From Cladopsammia gracilis (Eukaryota; Cnidaria; Anthozoa; Scleractinia; Dendrophylliidae), in assembly GCA_022457155.1 (NCBI GenBank), contig JAJGOT010000241.1, positions 604,501-668,500 of the forward strand: DNA of 64,000 nt. Direction: 5' to 3'. Position 1 is the stretch's first letter; each line of letters begins with the position of its first letter. Below the pieces are notes generated by a model that did not search any database, was not told where the DNA came from, and saw only the letters and a list, made by a program, of their open reading frames with translations. Of this stretch, positions 50,492-61,830 are shown piece by piece. Made by a program: the position numbers and the translations under genes.

Positions 50492-51030
50492 TTTCAAATG
50501 AAATAAGTTGAACGATTTGTGGCACGAAGCAATAAACTCGAAAAAAATCTCAAGGCAAAAGCGAGTTGTAAGAATGAGGCTGCTTCACGGTCTCTGGTAT
50601 TTTTATAACAAAACAACAATAGATGTTTGGATAAACCAATCAACGTAGAAAATTAGGTGGAAACAATAGGGCAAGTCTGGGCAAGTCTGGGCGAGTTCAT
50701 TGCGCCATTGTGGTGAAAGGGGGTATCCTTGCTAACCCGGTTTTTGGAACTGGTTATTGTAGGTAATTAAATACCACAGCAATAACAGTCGTTAATGTAA
50801 TCCACAGCAAGTTAATGAGAAACCACAGCATTTTATTCATGAGATAAAAGACAATAGCTTATGACGTCATCTACGTTAATGTATTCCCCCACACGTTAAT
50901 GTATACCTCCGCATTTTATTCATGAGTTCAAGACAATAGGTTATGACGTCATCGGCGTTAATTTATTCCTGCGCACGCTAATGAGATTCCTGCGCAAAAA
51001 AGAGGAGTAACCGGTGCGCCCTATACTACT

Positions 51031-51036
51031 GAGCTG
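51031..51036. repeat. 6-bp target-site duplication GAGCTG (right)
   Basis: Directly after CCTATACTACT. Confidence 0.9.
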
Positions 51037-51431
51037 AGTCGATCAATGTTGTTTACAAACTTGGAATGCTCGTTTTTTAGCTCCCACAGCCGTAATGACG
51101 TGATCAGAAACTTTTCTGAGGAAACATCAAGTCAATATCATATTCCAGAGGTGATTACCAAAGGAATTTCACGAAAATTGTGCTCCTTCATTCACTTCTT
51201 GTCGAGCGGTTAAACTTTGAACCAGTTTTCATTCAGCTAAGCCAAGAAACACTGCGACCGCGACAACCCGAACATTTCGCGCCTTTTTTGTCCAATCATG
51301 TGAACAGTATTTTTCTCTTTTCTTTTCTTCTATTTTTTTTCTTTCTTTTCCCTTTTTTAACTAATAGTTTACGCACTTTTTCGCCAAAAAACACGAAATT
51401 GCAGGCAACATGCAGGCAACATGAAAAAAGC
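51037..51431. other. insertion in block B, right flank
   Basis: No counterpart in block A. T-rich stretch 51310-51360. No gene. Confidence 0.4.
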
Positions 51432-52834
51432 GGGTAATGGCCGTGGTGGGGAGGTGTTGAGGGTGGGAGTGGGCGGGTGTGTGAGTATTCGACAATTTAT
51501 AGCAAAGTAAAAAGAAGTTGGAAATCAGTAATTATACAAGGTGTGGGCGAACAAAATACTAACACTTAAAGGAATGAGAAAATGAACAAGGCAAATGAAT
51601 AATTTGTCACTTAGCAAGTCTTTTTTAAGGATTAAATCATTGTGTCCAAAGTTTGAAGCCTGAAGTATAAAGTTGAAAGTTGCGCGTGTGCTGCTTTACA
51701 TTTTCTATTTTCCCGTGGTCCTGTTCAGTTATAGGTTACAAACTTGATTTTTTATAGTGTGATAACAAACATAATTGATGCACTCGACTTGATCATCCAC
51801 GGGTCGTTTTATTCTTTTGCCATGTTTTGACGTCATCAAGGATCTATAACCAAACAGACGCACGACGAAATGTAGTTTATTTGTTAATAATGACTATTGG
51901 AATGTTTTACTTACAGCCAGCTCAGCTGCGCATTATGTTTAAAGACTCCTGGAGGTAATTCTTTTAGCTGGTTGTTATTTAAGTCCCTGACAAAATGAAA
52001 TGAAACACAGCTTTAGTTTTAAGATGACTCTTTATTTTTCTAATAATTTGAAAATCGTTAGACTCCAGCCTAAATACAGCTATTTCCCGGATTTATTCAT
52101 AGGATTTTGCAACTTCGTTACGGTTTTTCTGGGGTCCGACATTTAGTAAAGGCGTATTACACAAGGGGTAAATAAGGTTGCTAAGACATTGAATGTGGCG
52201 TGATTAGCAAAGTGGATTAAGAGGCGGTCCGCATAATATTCGACCACTCAAATTGGATTGCAATTTCCATTCCCTTTAAAAATTCTACACGAGACTTGGT
52301 TTACACATAATAAAAATGCAGCTATTTCGTTTTTATAACTAAAAAGACGTAAGATTTTGAAGCGAATGCCATTGACACTCGAGACCCTCACTGATCGACC
52401 TTTCATCAAGTCGAAATTGCCCCATTTTCGAATCTGTGCTGCATTTAGGGTATATTTATTAAAAAAAAAACAGATTTATACCAGGAAGAGAGACATCCTC
52501 TAATTTTACCAAAATAGTCAAAGCGAGATACACCATGACGGCAAATTGATCGTAAAATAAAAACTCAGACTGACGAAAGCCATTCGCTTGTGCACGAAGT
52601 GGGAAAAGTGGAACATCATAAATTGAAATTTCTCCAAATTGCGACTTTGTCTGAACACGTCTTATGTTTTTTTTAAGAGTATTTGCATAGTTTTCTAGAA
52701 CTAGAACTAGTTGCAGCAATTTTGAACAAACTCCTGTTTTTCAACACTTGCGTAAGTGATAGCGATGACAAACCATTTTCAAATGAACTAATAACTAATG
52801 TCACAAAAAAATGGCAAATATTAAAAGTTCACCT
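51432..52834. repeat. duplicated host block B2 (copy of 25456-26803)
   Basis: Same order as block A2 with the LRR exon at 51915-51986. Confidence 0.85.
51915..51986 (-). CDS. 72-nt leucine-rich-repeat exon (copy B)
   Basis: AG acceptor before 51986 and GTAAGT donor after 51915 on the minus strand. One LRR unit with LNNNQLKELPPGVFKHNAQL. Intact despite divergence of the flanks from block A. Confidence 0.75.
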
Positions 52835-53156
52835 GGTATGAATATGCATTTATGCGTTTGCTAAAACAGGTGTAGCATGCGAGCATGCTCTCTAAGGGGT
52901 TAGGATTGTGGGAACTCCCACACACCCGAGAGAGCTTGTTCGCAAGTTTTATTTATACATGCAACCAACAAGCCAAGTGACCGGTGAATCACATGTTATT
53001 GGTATATTACAACTGTAGTTAGTCTTGTTCGATAGTCAAAGAAGATTCAACAAAAAACATGGCTTAAGGTAGCCACTGGAGAGGTGATCATAAACATGTG
53101 TTCCTACACGAATGTTGTCGTGATATTTCTCCTGCGTTTTCCCCTCTTCGTATATA

Positions 53157-53291
53157 CAGCAGTTTGCAAAAATTTTTAACTCCCCCCCCCCCCCCCCCAA
53201 TATATATTATTATATCCCAACTCTCTAACAATGCTATATATCTGGATATAATGATATATTTGGGCGGGTTCAAAATTTTTGCAAACTGCTG
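53157..53291. mobile_element. Tc1/mariner-like MITE
   Basis: 135 bp with ~24-bp inverted ends CAGCAGTTTGCAAAAATTTT, flanked by TA repeats; poly-C run inside (~53182-53198). Adjacent to the Penelope-like insertion. Confidence 0.65.
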
Positions 53292-53380
53292 TATATATTT
53301 ATATATTAAAGAAGTATTTTTCGTTTGTCTCACGATGTAGTCACTTCCGATGTGGATCGCGACGTTTCGACTGCATACTG

Positions 53381-53549
53381 CTAGTCTTCTTCAGGCGATG
53401 GGGTCGACTGGTTACGCGTCACCTTATGAAGCACGATGCTCTGCTGTGATTGGTTGGTTTTCAACAGCTGTGACTGGCGCATTTTTAATCCTCGTTGTTT
53501 CGGCGAATTGTTCCCTCGGCGGTCCGTAGTCGTACGGCTCTCCTGTTGT

Positions 53550-53599
<50 letters not shown>

Positions 53600-54352
53600 C
53601 CTGTTGATGTTGTTAGGGTTAAGTCTTATGTGGATCGCCTCTTTGACCCTGCGTGTGTACCAATGAGGATCACGATCAATAAACTTTACTTCATTCCAAA
53701 GCGCGTGGTGTCCAGTGTTGTTGGCGTGCTCTAAAACGGCGGAGGTCTGGGTACGGGCGAATCGGATGTCTCGGTCATGCTCTTTTATTTTGTCTTGCAT
53801 AGGTCTTCCAGTCTCGCCGATATAAACTTTACCGCATTCACAGGGAATTCTGTAAATCACGCCATCTTGTTTAGTCGGGTCAACAGCGTCTTTAGGCCGT
53901 TCTAGGTGTGATTTAAGTGTAGTCTCCGACTTGAAAACAGCGCGTACGCCTTGTTGTTGTAGGCAGCGGCGAAGTTGTTCGGACAGACCTTTGACATAAG
54001 GTAAAACCGCAGTAGATTTGAACTCGGTCGTGGGCTCAGCACTGGTGTTGGGTTTTCTGGTCTTGGTAAGTTTCTGCAAGAAAGAAAAAGGATAACCATT
54101 AGAAACAAGAACAGATGACAGATGTTTTTTCTCCTTGGAGATAACAGAGGGTTTCTTTACGAGACGTTTGGCGCGCTCGTAAAGACACTTGACAATACCG
54201 CGCTTTACTGATTGCGGGTGGTGTGAATCATACGCTAAGTATTGATCAGTGTGTGTAGGCTTCCTGTATACGCTGGTGGTGAGGCGGCCGTCGGGTTCTC
54301 TTGAAACTGCGGTGTCGAGGAAGGCGAGTTTGTTGTCATTCTCTGTCTCCAT
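53381..54352 (-). CDS. Penelope-like RT thumb and GIY-YIG endonuclease part
   Basis: 323 residues from an internal ATG; the frame is the same as the RT frame upstream and is open from 54470. Starts in the RT thumb (LAFLDTAVSREPDGRL, VYRKPTHTDQYL), then YRIPCECGKVYIGETGRPM, the GIY-YIG nuclease core, with conserved R and E-H residues, and a basic Gln/Arg-rich end. The YVDD catalytic motif lies just upstream of this ATG (~54444-54455). Confidence 0.85.
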
Positions 54353-54472
54353 GGTGAAACGGATGGAAGGCTGCTGGTCGTTTAGATGCTGTAAGAAGCT
54401 ATCGACGATTGCGCGATCTAGAATGGTGAAGGTGTCGTCTACGTAGCGTTTCCAGATCCTAGGCTTGTAAGA

Positions 54473-55720
54473 TTATGTAGTTATTGCTTGTTCCTCGAAG
54501 CTCTCCATGTAGAGGTTGGCAATAACAGCGGAAACCGGACTCCCCATGGCTGCGCCTTCTTGTTGTTCGTAAATTGATCCGTTATACTGGAAGTATGTGG
54601 ATCTCAATACGAAAGTCAGGAGGTCAGCTATCTGAGCAGGCGTTAGCGTCGTACGGTCTGCAAGGGTAGGGTCGTTCTCCAGTTTCTGTAGTGTGGCTTG
54701 TACGGCGGCTTCGATAGGAACGTTGGTAAACAGCGACTCTACGTCGAAAGACACCATGATCTCGTTGTCTAGGATCGTCTCACTGTTGATGGTGGATACG
54801 AAGTGAGCTGAATTGGTCACCGTGAACTCTGAGTTACCTGTTAAAGGAGACAAGATATTAGCTAAGTAGGCGGATAAATCATATGTAAAGGTGTTAATGC
54901 ATGACACAATAGGTCTTAAGGGTACGTCGGTTTTGTGGATCTTCGGTAAACCGTAGATTCTAGGCGGCTGTTTGTGTCGATGCCTGATCTTGTTGTAAAC
55001 GGCCTCCGATAGATGTCCGCTCCGCTTCAAGGTAAGTAGTTTCTCGGACAACTTCCGAGTCAGACGGTCTGTCGGGTCTTTGTTTAGGAGCTGGTACGGT
55101 CCGTTCTCGATCAGGGAAGACATCTTGGTGTGATAAGTGTCGGTATCCATGACCACGCTAGCGCGCCCTTTGTCTGCTGGGAGAACCGTGATGGTCTGGT
55201 CCTCTTTTAGGCGTTTCAGCGCGTCTTGCATTTCCTTCGTGATGTTAGGCTCTGGTGGTTCTGCCTGTTGAAGGATGTTGTTAACAGCTCTTCTGACAGT
55301 GTCTGCTTGTTCGGGGTTGAGTTGTCTGATGGCTGATTCAACCTTTGCGACGATCTCTGTGGCAGGTATGTTCTCAGGAGTTACGGCAAAATTCAGTCCT
55401 TTCTTCAACAGGGCTATCTCGGCATCGCTTAGGGACCTAGAAGATAAATTAATAACCCAGTTAGTTTTGTCAACATACGTTGTGTCAGTTGGTGACACGG
55501 CCGCCTGTTTTTCGCGCAACAGTTTTTCAAACTTCTGCTGTTGTCTGTCTTTGGTGGTGTTAAAGACTCGTTGGGTGTTGGTCTTGATTTGTTCTAGTAT
55601 CCTGTCAGCGTCGTCTGTCGAGAGTTTGGATGAAATACTCTGGGCTGTAGACTCTGCTTCCTTCTTTGTATCTCCTTTGGCCTTCTGCGTCAGTCTGATT
55701 CGTTCCCTCAGGAATCGCAT
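54473..55720 (-). CDS. Penelope-like reverse transcriptase, N-terminal and fingers/palm part
   Basis: 415 residues. LPADKGRASVVMD, RIYGLPKIHKTDVPLRPIVS, MVSFDVESLFTNVP (motif A with the first catalytic Asp) and EQQEGAAMGSPVSAVIANLYME (motif B) in order. Ends at TAA 54473-54475, with the same frame continuing to YVDD. A single nonsense codon therefore separates the two active-site halves. The frame extends a few codons upstream of the ATG. Confidence 0.88.
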   Translation of the reverse strand: MRFLRERIRLTQKAKGDTKKEAESTAQSISSKLSTDDADRILEQIKTNTQRVFNTTKDRQQQKFEKLLREKQAAVSPTDTTYVDKTNWVINLSSRSLSDAEIALLKKGLNFAVTPENIPATEIVAKVESAIRQLNPEQADTVRRAVNNILQQAEPPEPNITKEMQDALKRLKEDQTITVLPADKGRASVVMDTDTYHTKMSSLIENGPYQLLNKDPTDRLTRKLSEKLLTLKRSGHLSEAVYNKIRHRHKQPPRIYGLPKIHKTDVPLRPIVSCINTFTYDLSAYLANILSPLTGNSEFTVTNSAHFVSTINSETILDNEIMVSFDVESLFTNVPIEAAVQATLQKLENDPTLADRTTLTPAQIADLLTFVLRSTYFQYNGSIYEQQEGAAMGSPVSAVIANLYMESFEEQAITT

Positions 55721-55833
55721 AGATGTGAGTTCGGCGACTTTCCGCGCGCCCTTTGTGGGAACTGGTGCTCAAACTCGTAGATCTTTCGGGACAACGCGGT
55801 TAAGATCGCTAACAAGGTGCATCAAGAACCGCG

Positions 55834-56067
55834 TTGTCCCGAAAGATCTACGAGACTGGAAGACCTATGCAAGACAGAATAAAAGAGCATGACCGAGACA
55901 TCCGATTCGCCCGTACCCAGACCTCCGCCGTTTCAGAGCACGCCAACAACACCGGACACCACCCGCTTTGGAATGAAGTAAAGTTTATTGATCGTGATCC
56001 TCATTGGTACACACGCAGGGTCAAAGAGGCGATCCACATAAGACTTAACCCTAACAACATCAACAGG

Positions 56068-56120
<53 letters not shown>

Positions 56121-56184
56121 CAACAGGAGAGCCGCACGACTACGGACCGCCGAGGGAACAATTCGCCGAAACAACGAGGATTGA
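55834..56184 (+). pseudogene. inverted partial copy of the GIY-YIG end
   Basis: Reads ETGRPMQDRIKEHDRDI through NNINRDSGIEIPEAWMP, a head-to-head copy of the 53381 gene end with few changes. It lacks RT and the catalytic GIY-YIG start, so it is not a functional gene. Confidence 0.85.
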
Positions 56185-56411
56185 AAATGCGCCAGTCACA
56201 GCTGTTGAAAACCAACCAATCACAGCAGAGCATCGTGCTTCATAAGGTGACGCGTAACCAGTCGACCCCATCGCCTGAAAAAGACTAGCAGTATGCAGTC
56301 GAAACGTCGCGATCCACATCGGAAGTGACTACCTCGTGAGACAAACGAAAAATACTTCTTTACTAGTGTGTTCACCACGATGAACAACAACAACCCTTTT
56401 TACGATATTTA

Positions 56412-57269
56412 TATATATTGGGCACTTTATCGTGATAGTATGTCATGTGTCATGTGTGTGATGTAACAAATTCCTGACACATGCGTTAGTGTTTCGTCTC
56501 TGCATTTAAACTTCATATCGGTCGAAGTATTTATCCATTGTTTTCTTTGTTCCTTTTTCGCGCTTCGCTTCGATTATGCCCGAGATTAGAAAACCCGTTT
56601 TACTTCGCTCTAGTCTACTGATAGCACGCGACGCAAAAAATGTCACATTATGCTAGGAAACAATGCCCATACAAGCACGAAGCACAGTAAAGTGAGGTTC
56701 GGAGAATGACACACTTTGACGCTGAGAGGGGGTAGCCTCCACATCCCAACCCTCCTCTTCCTTTAGCACCAATCCCCCACCCGCTGCGTCCAACTCCCTA
56801 CCCTACCCTCCATCCAAAGCTATCCCCATGGGTAAGGCAGATGACCATCCCAGAAAAAACCACAGGAACACCCCCGGAACACCCCAGAAACTGAAATAAA
56901 ATAAATAAATAAATAAATAAATAAATAAAACAGTAAATAAGTAAAAACAAATAAACAAGAATAAACTAGAAATACGTGTCTCGCAGGACCTAGCGAAGAT
57001 CGGGGTAGGGTGCACCACAAAATGTTAGCGATGGGGGAGGGAGAATTATAATTTCCGGTTCGTATGAGGCTTTTCGCCGTTCCACTATATCTTTTTCGAA
57101 ACCAAAAACATTGATAGAAGGTCCTTTCGATGGTTCGCGTACCGTTTAAAGCGCGCCATCATTGTTTACTAGGCTCCTCTATGCTTACATTAAGAAGTTT
57201 TCGCAGATAACACGCCTGTCAGGCACATTGCAACGCACTGGATGAATCCAGATAAAAATATCTTCTTGA
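56412..57269. other. host sequence, end of block B and unique DNA
   Basis: 56412-56765 continues block C homology. An (AAAT)n tract at 56894-56929. No gene. Confidence 0.5.
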
Positions 57270-57273
57270 TTAA

Positions 57274-57603
57274 TCCTCGGACGGACAAAGGGGGGGGGGG
57301 GGGGGGGGGGGGTGAGGGGTTGATGTCCAAAAAATATTTGCATTTTCCGCATTTTTCCGAAAAAATAGAATTTTTGGTAAAATCCCTGATAGTGGACATC
57401 TTGGCGGCCATTTTAGATGACGTCACGGACCCCCAGCATCGCCACAACCCATAATATTTACTTTCGCTATAGAGCACATCAAAGGTTATCTATTAGATGT
57501 CCGAAATATTACAGCATTGCAAAAACCCAAGGGAGGGGTTGCAACAACCCCCCCCCCACCTCATCCTTGTACCACGGTGGGCGTTTGTGTGTACGTCCGA
57601 GGG
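57274..57603. mobile_element. TTAA MITE, 330 bp, with poly-G tract
   Basis: Ends TCCTCGGACGGAC / GTACGTCCGAGGG between TTAA sites (57270-57273, 57604-57607). A ~22-nt G run lies near the left end (about 57290-57311). Related to the block A remnant at 25160-25344. Confidence 0.7.
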
Positions 57604-57607
57604 TTAA

Positions 57608-60600
57608 CCATTTTGCTTTTCCTTGAGAAAAACAAATCCATATGCAGCACGTTCCTTTTAATTCAATTTAATCATGGCGAATGGTAGTTTAACAAAAACA
57701 AGCAAAGTTTTTTTAATCACTAAAGGTTGAATAAACCCTTAAAAATGATTAGAAAAAATCATGTTAAGCAGTGTTCAACGACGGTATTGAGAAATTGCAA
57801 AAAAAAGCCGGAAAACAAGCAAGCTTCATACCGCATAAAATACTTAGTAATGAGATTTAAAGCCACGTGCGCGTTTTTCTGTTCAGTGACTAGAAAAATA
57901 CATTTTTGAAAAGAACTTTTTATATTGTCTTGCAAACGTGAGCTCAGAAAGTTTTGTACGTCAATTTCTGTCCAAATTGACGCGAACAATTCAAAGTTGT
58001 CCGCAAGTGCGATCCGGGCCTTCGTTTCAATAATTAATACCTTCGCGGACATTGGAACTGGCACAAAAAGACAGGGTTTAAAATGCGTATATTTAAACTG
58101 ATGTCAGCAGGAGAGGCCAGCATTTACGTTTGTCCTTTGGTTAATATTACTGCTGGGACAAACAATTCTGTCAATCAACTGAGACACGCGTAAAGCATGC
58201 GCAATAGATTAGTTATTCTTGCCTCTGTAATGTTCGAATCGGAACCAATGGCAGGTGTGGCTGGAGAACGCAATGGAGACAGGCAATGAGAAGAGTATTC
58301 TGAAACTCATAGCCACAAAGGAAAATGACGACTGAATGGTTCATATGGAAAGCGTCTCCACCACATGGGGACAATACATAAGTTGCGTATCACACTGTTC
58401 AATCACCAATGGAAGGAATGAAAAAGTAAGTAGACGGTTGAAGATGGAGTTTATAGCAGAGGTCAAAACTGCAAAAATACGGAATCTGCCATGAAAAATT
58501 AAAATGGAGACTAGCGTTCCAAGCTATACAAAACAAAGCGAGACTGGTCGGGCCGACCGTTTTATGTTCCAATATCGCCACCAAAGCGACAAAAGAAATT
58601 GTCAGAAAAACACATATAATTTGTCTCCTCTGTTATGTTTTTCTAACATCATATTGTTAAATTATTTCACTGTAAATATTTTCACTTGTTTTAACTCTTT
58701 CACCTGCTGTAAATGTTTAACAAACTGTGGCTGGGGGCTAACTAGAAAACTCACCCGTTAATTTAGCTCCCAGGCTCAAAATTATATTAACTATTTAAAT
58801 TATCAGTACTCAGTTAATAAAATGTGTGTAGGTATTTTAAAATATAGTTGTAAAAAATAATGAGTAAAAAAATAAAGTATTGTATTGTGTTGTACCAATG
58901 ACGACAAGTGTGGCTGGGGCCGTAAAGAGGGAAGGAAATGCAGGAGTGTCTGGCCCCCGGAGCGATAAATGGTTGGAATCCAAACCGACGAACCAACGGT
59001 GAGGAGAGCTACAAGCAGGTAATAAAAGTAGGAAGAACATTGATGGCCCCTAACTTTGTTGCCAGAACCGGTTATGAGTGAAATGTGTAAGTCCACTCTT
59101 ATCAACGTCTGAACGGAAGGCTCGTAAAATGACGGAACCATGGCCAGAAAGCAGTAAAAAGCTGAGTGCGATAGTAAAATACAGCAGATTAGCAAAACCT
59201 GGGGAATGCGTGACTTCGCTAATACGGCGCGAGTGACTTTAACAGAAAGACAGGTACTCAAGCGAAGAACTAGTAAATCTACTAAAGAACCACAAAAGGG
59301 GAAATGTACGACACATACGTCGTGCCGGTGTTGGGCTGTCCTGTGGAAGTGGAATACATGATACAGCGAGTCCACTGGAGGGACGCATGTAGAGGGTGTT
59401 GCAATGTCATATTATCAATCGTGATGCATGTTTTTCTATTGTTTTCTTTGAGAAGTTTAAAAAGAATCTTCAAAATTTTATATTGTCGCCCTCCACTGAG
59501 GTGTACAAATGGGTCCGGCGAACTGAAACTGCTGGGAGCTAGGCTTGCGTTAGGAAAGCTTGTACTTCCAATCACTTGCTTACCACGTATAAATTTGCGC
59601 GCAAGAAGCTGATTGCTTTTATTGATTTGCTCGTAATAGCCGTTTGTGCTTCATTTTTTCCATACTGTTTGTAAAAATAGCATATAATGCTTTTAACAGT
59701 ACTACGCGAAATTATGCGAAACTTATGCTCCAGATCATGAAATGTGGTACTAAAAATAAGTATAAAATAATGCCATAGGTCGACTTGAAATAATATTATC
59801 TATCATGTGAAAACGCTCTTTTTAGTGGGGATTGAGAGAGAATAAAATTGGTGTAATTTCCTCTTTCCAGACCAAGCTCGGTTTGCTCCGCTCGCCGATT
59901 TTCATTTAACCCAATACCCTTGAAAAGAGGCTGTTCGTAGGCCAACTAATATCTTAACATCAGCACATTCTGACTGGTCTATCAATCTCGATTAATATAC
60001 CAGATTGAAGACAATATTAAACGCAAAAATTTGCGAATTTGTTCTTCTACAACTCGAAACGTGTTGGCGATGTGAAAATTAAGGTGCACGGCAGGATTAA
60101 GGTTCACGTCATGATAAACATGGGCTAGCTTTTAAAGGCTTCACTACAACAAGGCAAACTTAGTCCATCCAAATGCATCTCAAACCAAACGGCGTACGGC
60201 ACAGGCCACCCAAGGAATGCTACGCTTGCAGAAATTATGCTTTAAGAGAGTCGCGCGGAGATTCGCGTGGAATACCAAAAATGTGTAAATGATTCTTCAA
60301 AGAAATGCTACGAGCTAGGTTAGAGCAGGGCAAGGAGCATCGAAGAAGTAATACATGAAATTGTCGCTTGAAAGATTTGTTTTGCTGTATGGGAGTAACG
60401 TAGGCACGATGAATGAAATAACATACTTTTTCATTGCAATCTTTAAGAAAAATATCACGAGGCCACCATGTTGGAGATAATTCGAAGGTTCTTCTGATGG
60501 CTGGAATGTGTAAAGGGTTTACATCTGTAACATGGTAAAATTTTCAGCTTGAACAAGACTTAACGAACCGACTTCGCGGGTCAGTGACGTAGCCTTTAGT

Positions 60601-60761
60601 GTTATTCAGCGCTGTCCACCAAGTGATGAGCCATGCCTTAATGTGCTTGAGGGAGCGGTATTCTAGAACATTTTTGGGTGGCAGTGTAGCTAGCGCTCTG
60701 GGACTCTGAACCCGACTGTAGACTAGACACCAAAAATCCCTACCCCGTCCCAGACTAATTT
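57608..60761. other. host sequence without visible genes
   Basis: Short frames only; no repeats with partners in the window noticed. A few intron-like T-rich stretches. Confidence 0.4.
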
Positions 60762-61830
60762 ATGTATAGCTTTATCACTTCCAACTTTCAGTTCCTACTG
60801 AAGACTAAATTCGTCATACCACTGATCAGTTTTCCAGTACCCTATTTAGACCAAACCTCTCTGATTTCTATGTCCTATCCAAAACTTAACAGCTTCAAAA
60901 CTTTCACAGCGGCACATAAAACTCATGCTATCGAGTTATACCGGTATAAAGCCAGACCTATACAAGCGATACATGGATGATGTGGCCGGCGCTGCTTCAT
61001 GCAGTGAAGAAAACCTCCGTCAGTTCCTTGGATTTGCCTCCTCGTTCCACCCTAACCTTGAGTATACATGGACTGTATCCACTGACAAGCTTCCTTTCCT
61101 TGATATCTACATGAAGCCTCGGGATAATCGCATATCCACTTCTGTCTATTACAAAGACACAGATAGTCACTCCTACCTCAACTTCAGCTCATCCCATCCA
61201 TCCAGTTGCAAGTCATCCATACCTTATAGTCAGTTTCTTAGACTGCGCGAGATCTGCAGTGAAAACGATGACTTTGACATCGTAGCAACAAAAATGGAGA
61301 CCTTTTTCACAGCACGTGGTTATCCGAATGACCTGATAAGAAGAGGGAGAGAACGAGCATCGACCAGATCGAGAGCTGAAATTCTTGAGAATAGCACTGG
61401 GAACATCGCCGCTAATGACAGGGTACCACTCGTCACCACCTTCCACCCCATGAACCTGGACGCCTGTAAAATAATTTCAAGGAACTTCGGGATCCTTCAC
61501 GATGACAGCACGACCACCGATATTTTCAGAAAACCACCACTGAAGGCTTTCAGGCGTGCCAAGAATCTGAAGGACCTGTTAGTCAGAAGCAGCCTACCGC
61601 GGGACCTTCCTCATCAACCAACAGGTACTTTCCCTTGCAACAGGACCGTTTGCCGTACATGTCCCCATGTTAATTCATCTACTACAATTACAACACCCAA
61701 AGGGCATGTCAATATCACAGGGCACTTTACCTGCATCACGGACAACGTGGTTTACTGTTTAACATGCGACAAATGTCTCTTAACTGTTTACATTGGAGAG
61801 ACTGGACGCAGGACGCAGGACGTCAAATTT
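60762..61830 (+). pseudogene. truncated Penelope-like element
   Basis: From ~60925 the frame shows YKRYMDDVAGAA (RT catalytic motif), LPFLDIYMKPRDNRIS (thumb), a Cys-rich linker (CNRTVCRTCPHV), and VVYCLTCDKCLLTVYIGETGRR (start of GIY-YIG). It breaks off there into unrelated sequence, and the RT fingers before YMDD are missing. A different lineage from the 53306 element (HVNITGHFTC linker). Confidence 0.82.

Larger units (their letters stand above)
46728..51030. mobile_element. palindromic (snap-back) Polinton-like nonautonomous element
   Basis: 4,303 bp: arms 46728-48795 and 48951-51030 are near-identical inverted copies around a 155-bp centre. Termini AGTAGTATAGG...CCTATACTACT and a 6-bp target duplication match the Polinton at 285-20157 (AGTAGTTAGG). 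Each arm carries the same convergent gene pair with TATA boxes and poly(A) signals. No polymerase, integrase or capsid gene, so it must be mobilised in trans, presumably by a Polinton integrase. Terminal ~250 bp carry tandem blocks with TGACGTCA. Classification as Polinton-derived is inference from ends and duplication. Confidence 0.75.
53306..56363 (-). mobile_element. Penelope-like retroelement with inverted terminal copies
   Basis: ~3.06 kb. The minus strand encodes RT plus a GIY-YIG domain. The last ~511 bp (53306-53816) are repeated inverted at 55851-56363, and the junction at the 5' side is a ~27-bp perfect hairpin (about 55776-55854). Terminal sequence with GACTAGCAGTATGCAGTCGA fits Penelope-like ends. 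Blocks C and A show the site without it. Confidence 0.85.

Noticed and set aside
53436..53734. Plus-strand frames opposite the GIY-YIG gene
   Set aside because: Antisense shadows of the Penelope-like coding strand.
59282..59612. Overlapping ~100-codon frames on both strands
   Set aside because: No domain, no splice or promoter context, no conserved copy.
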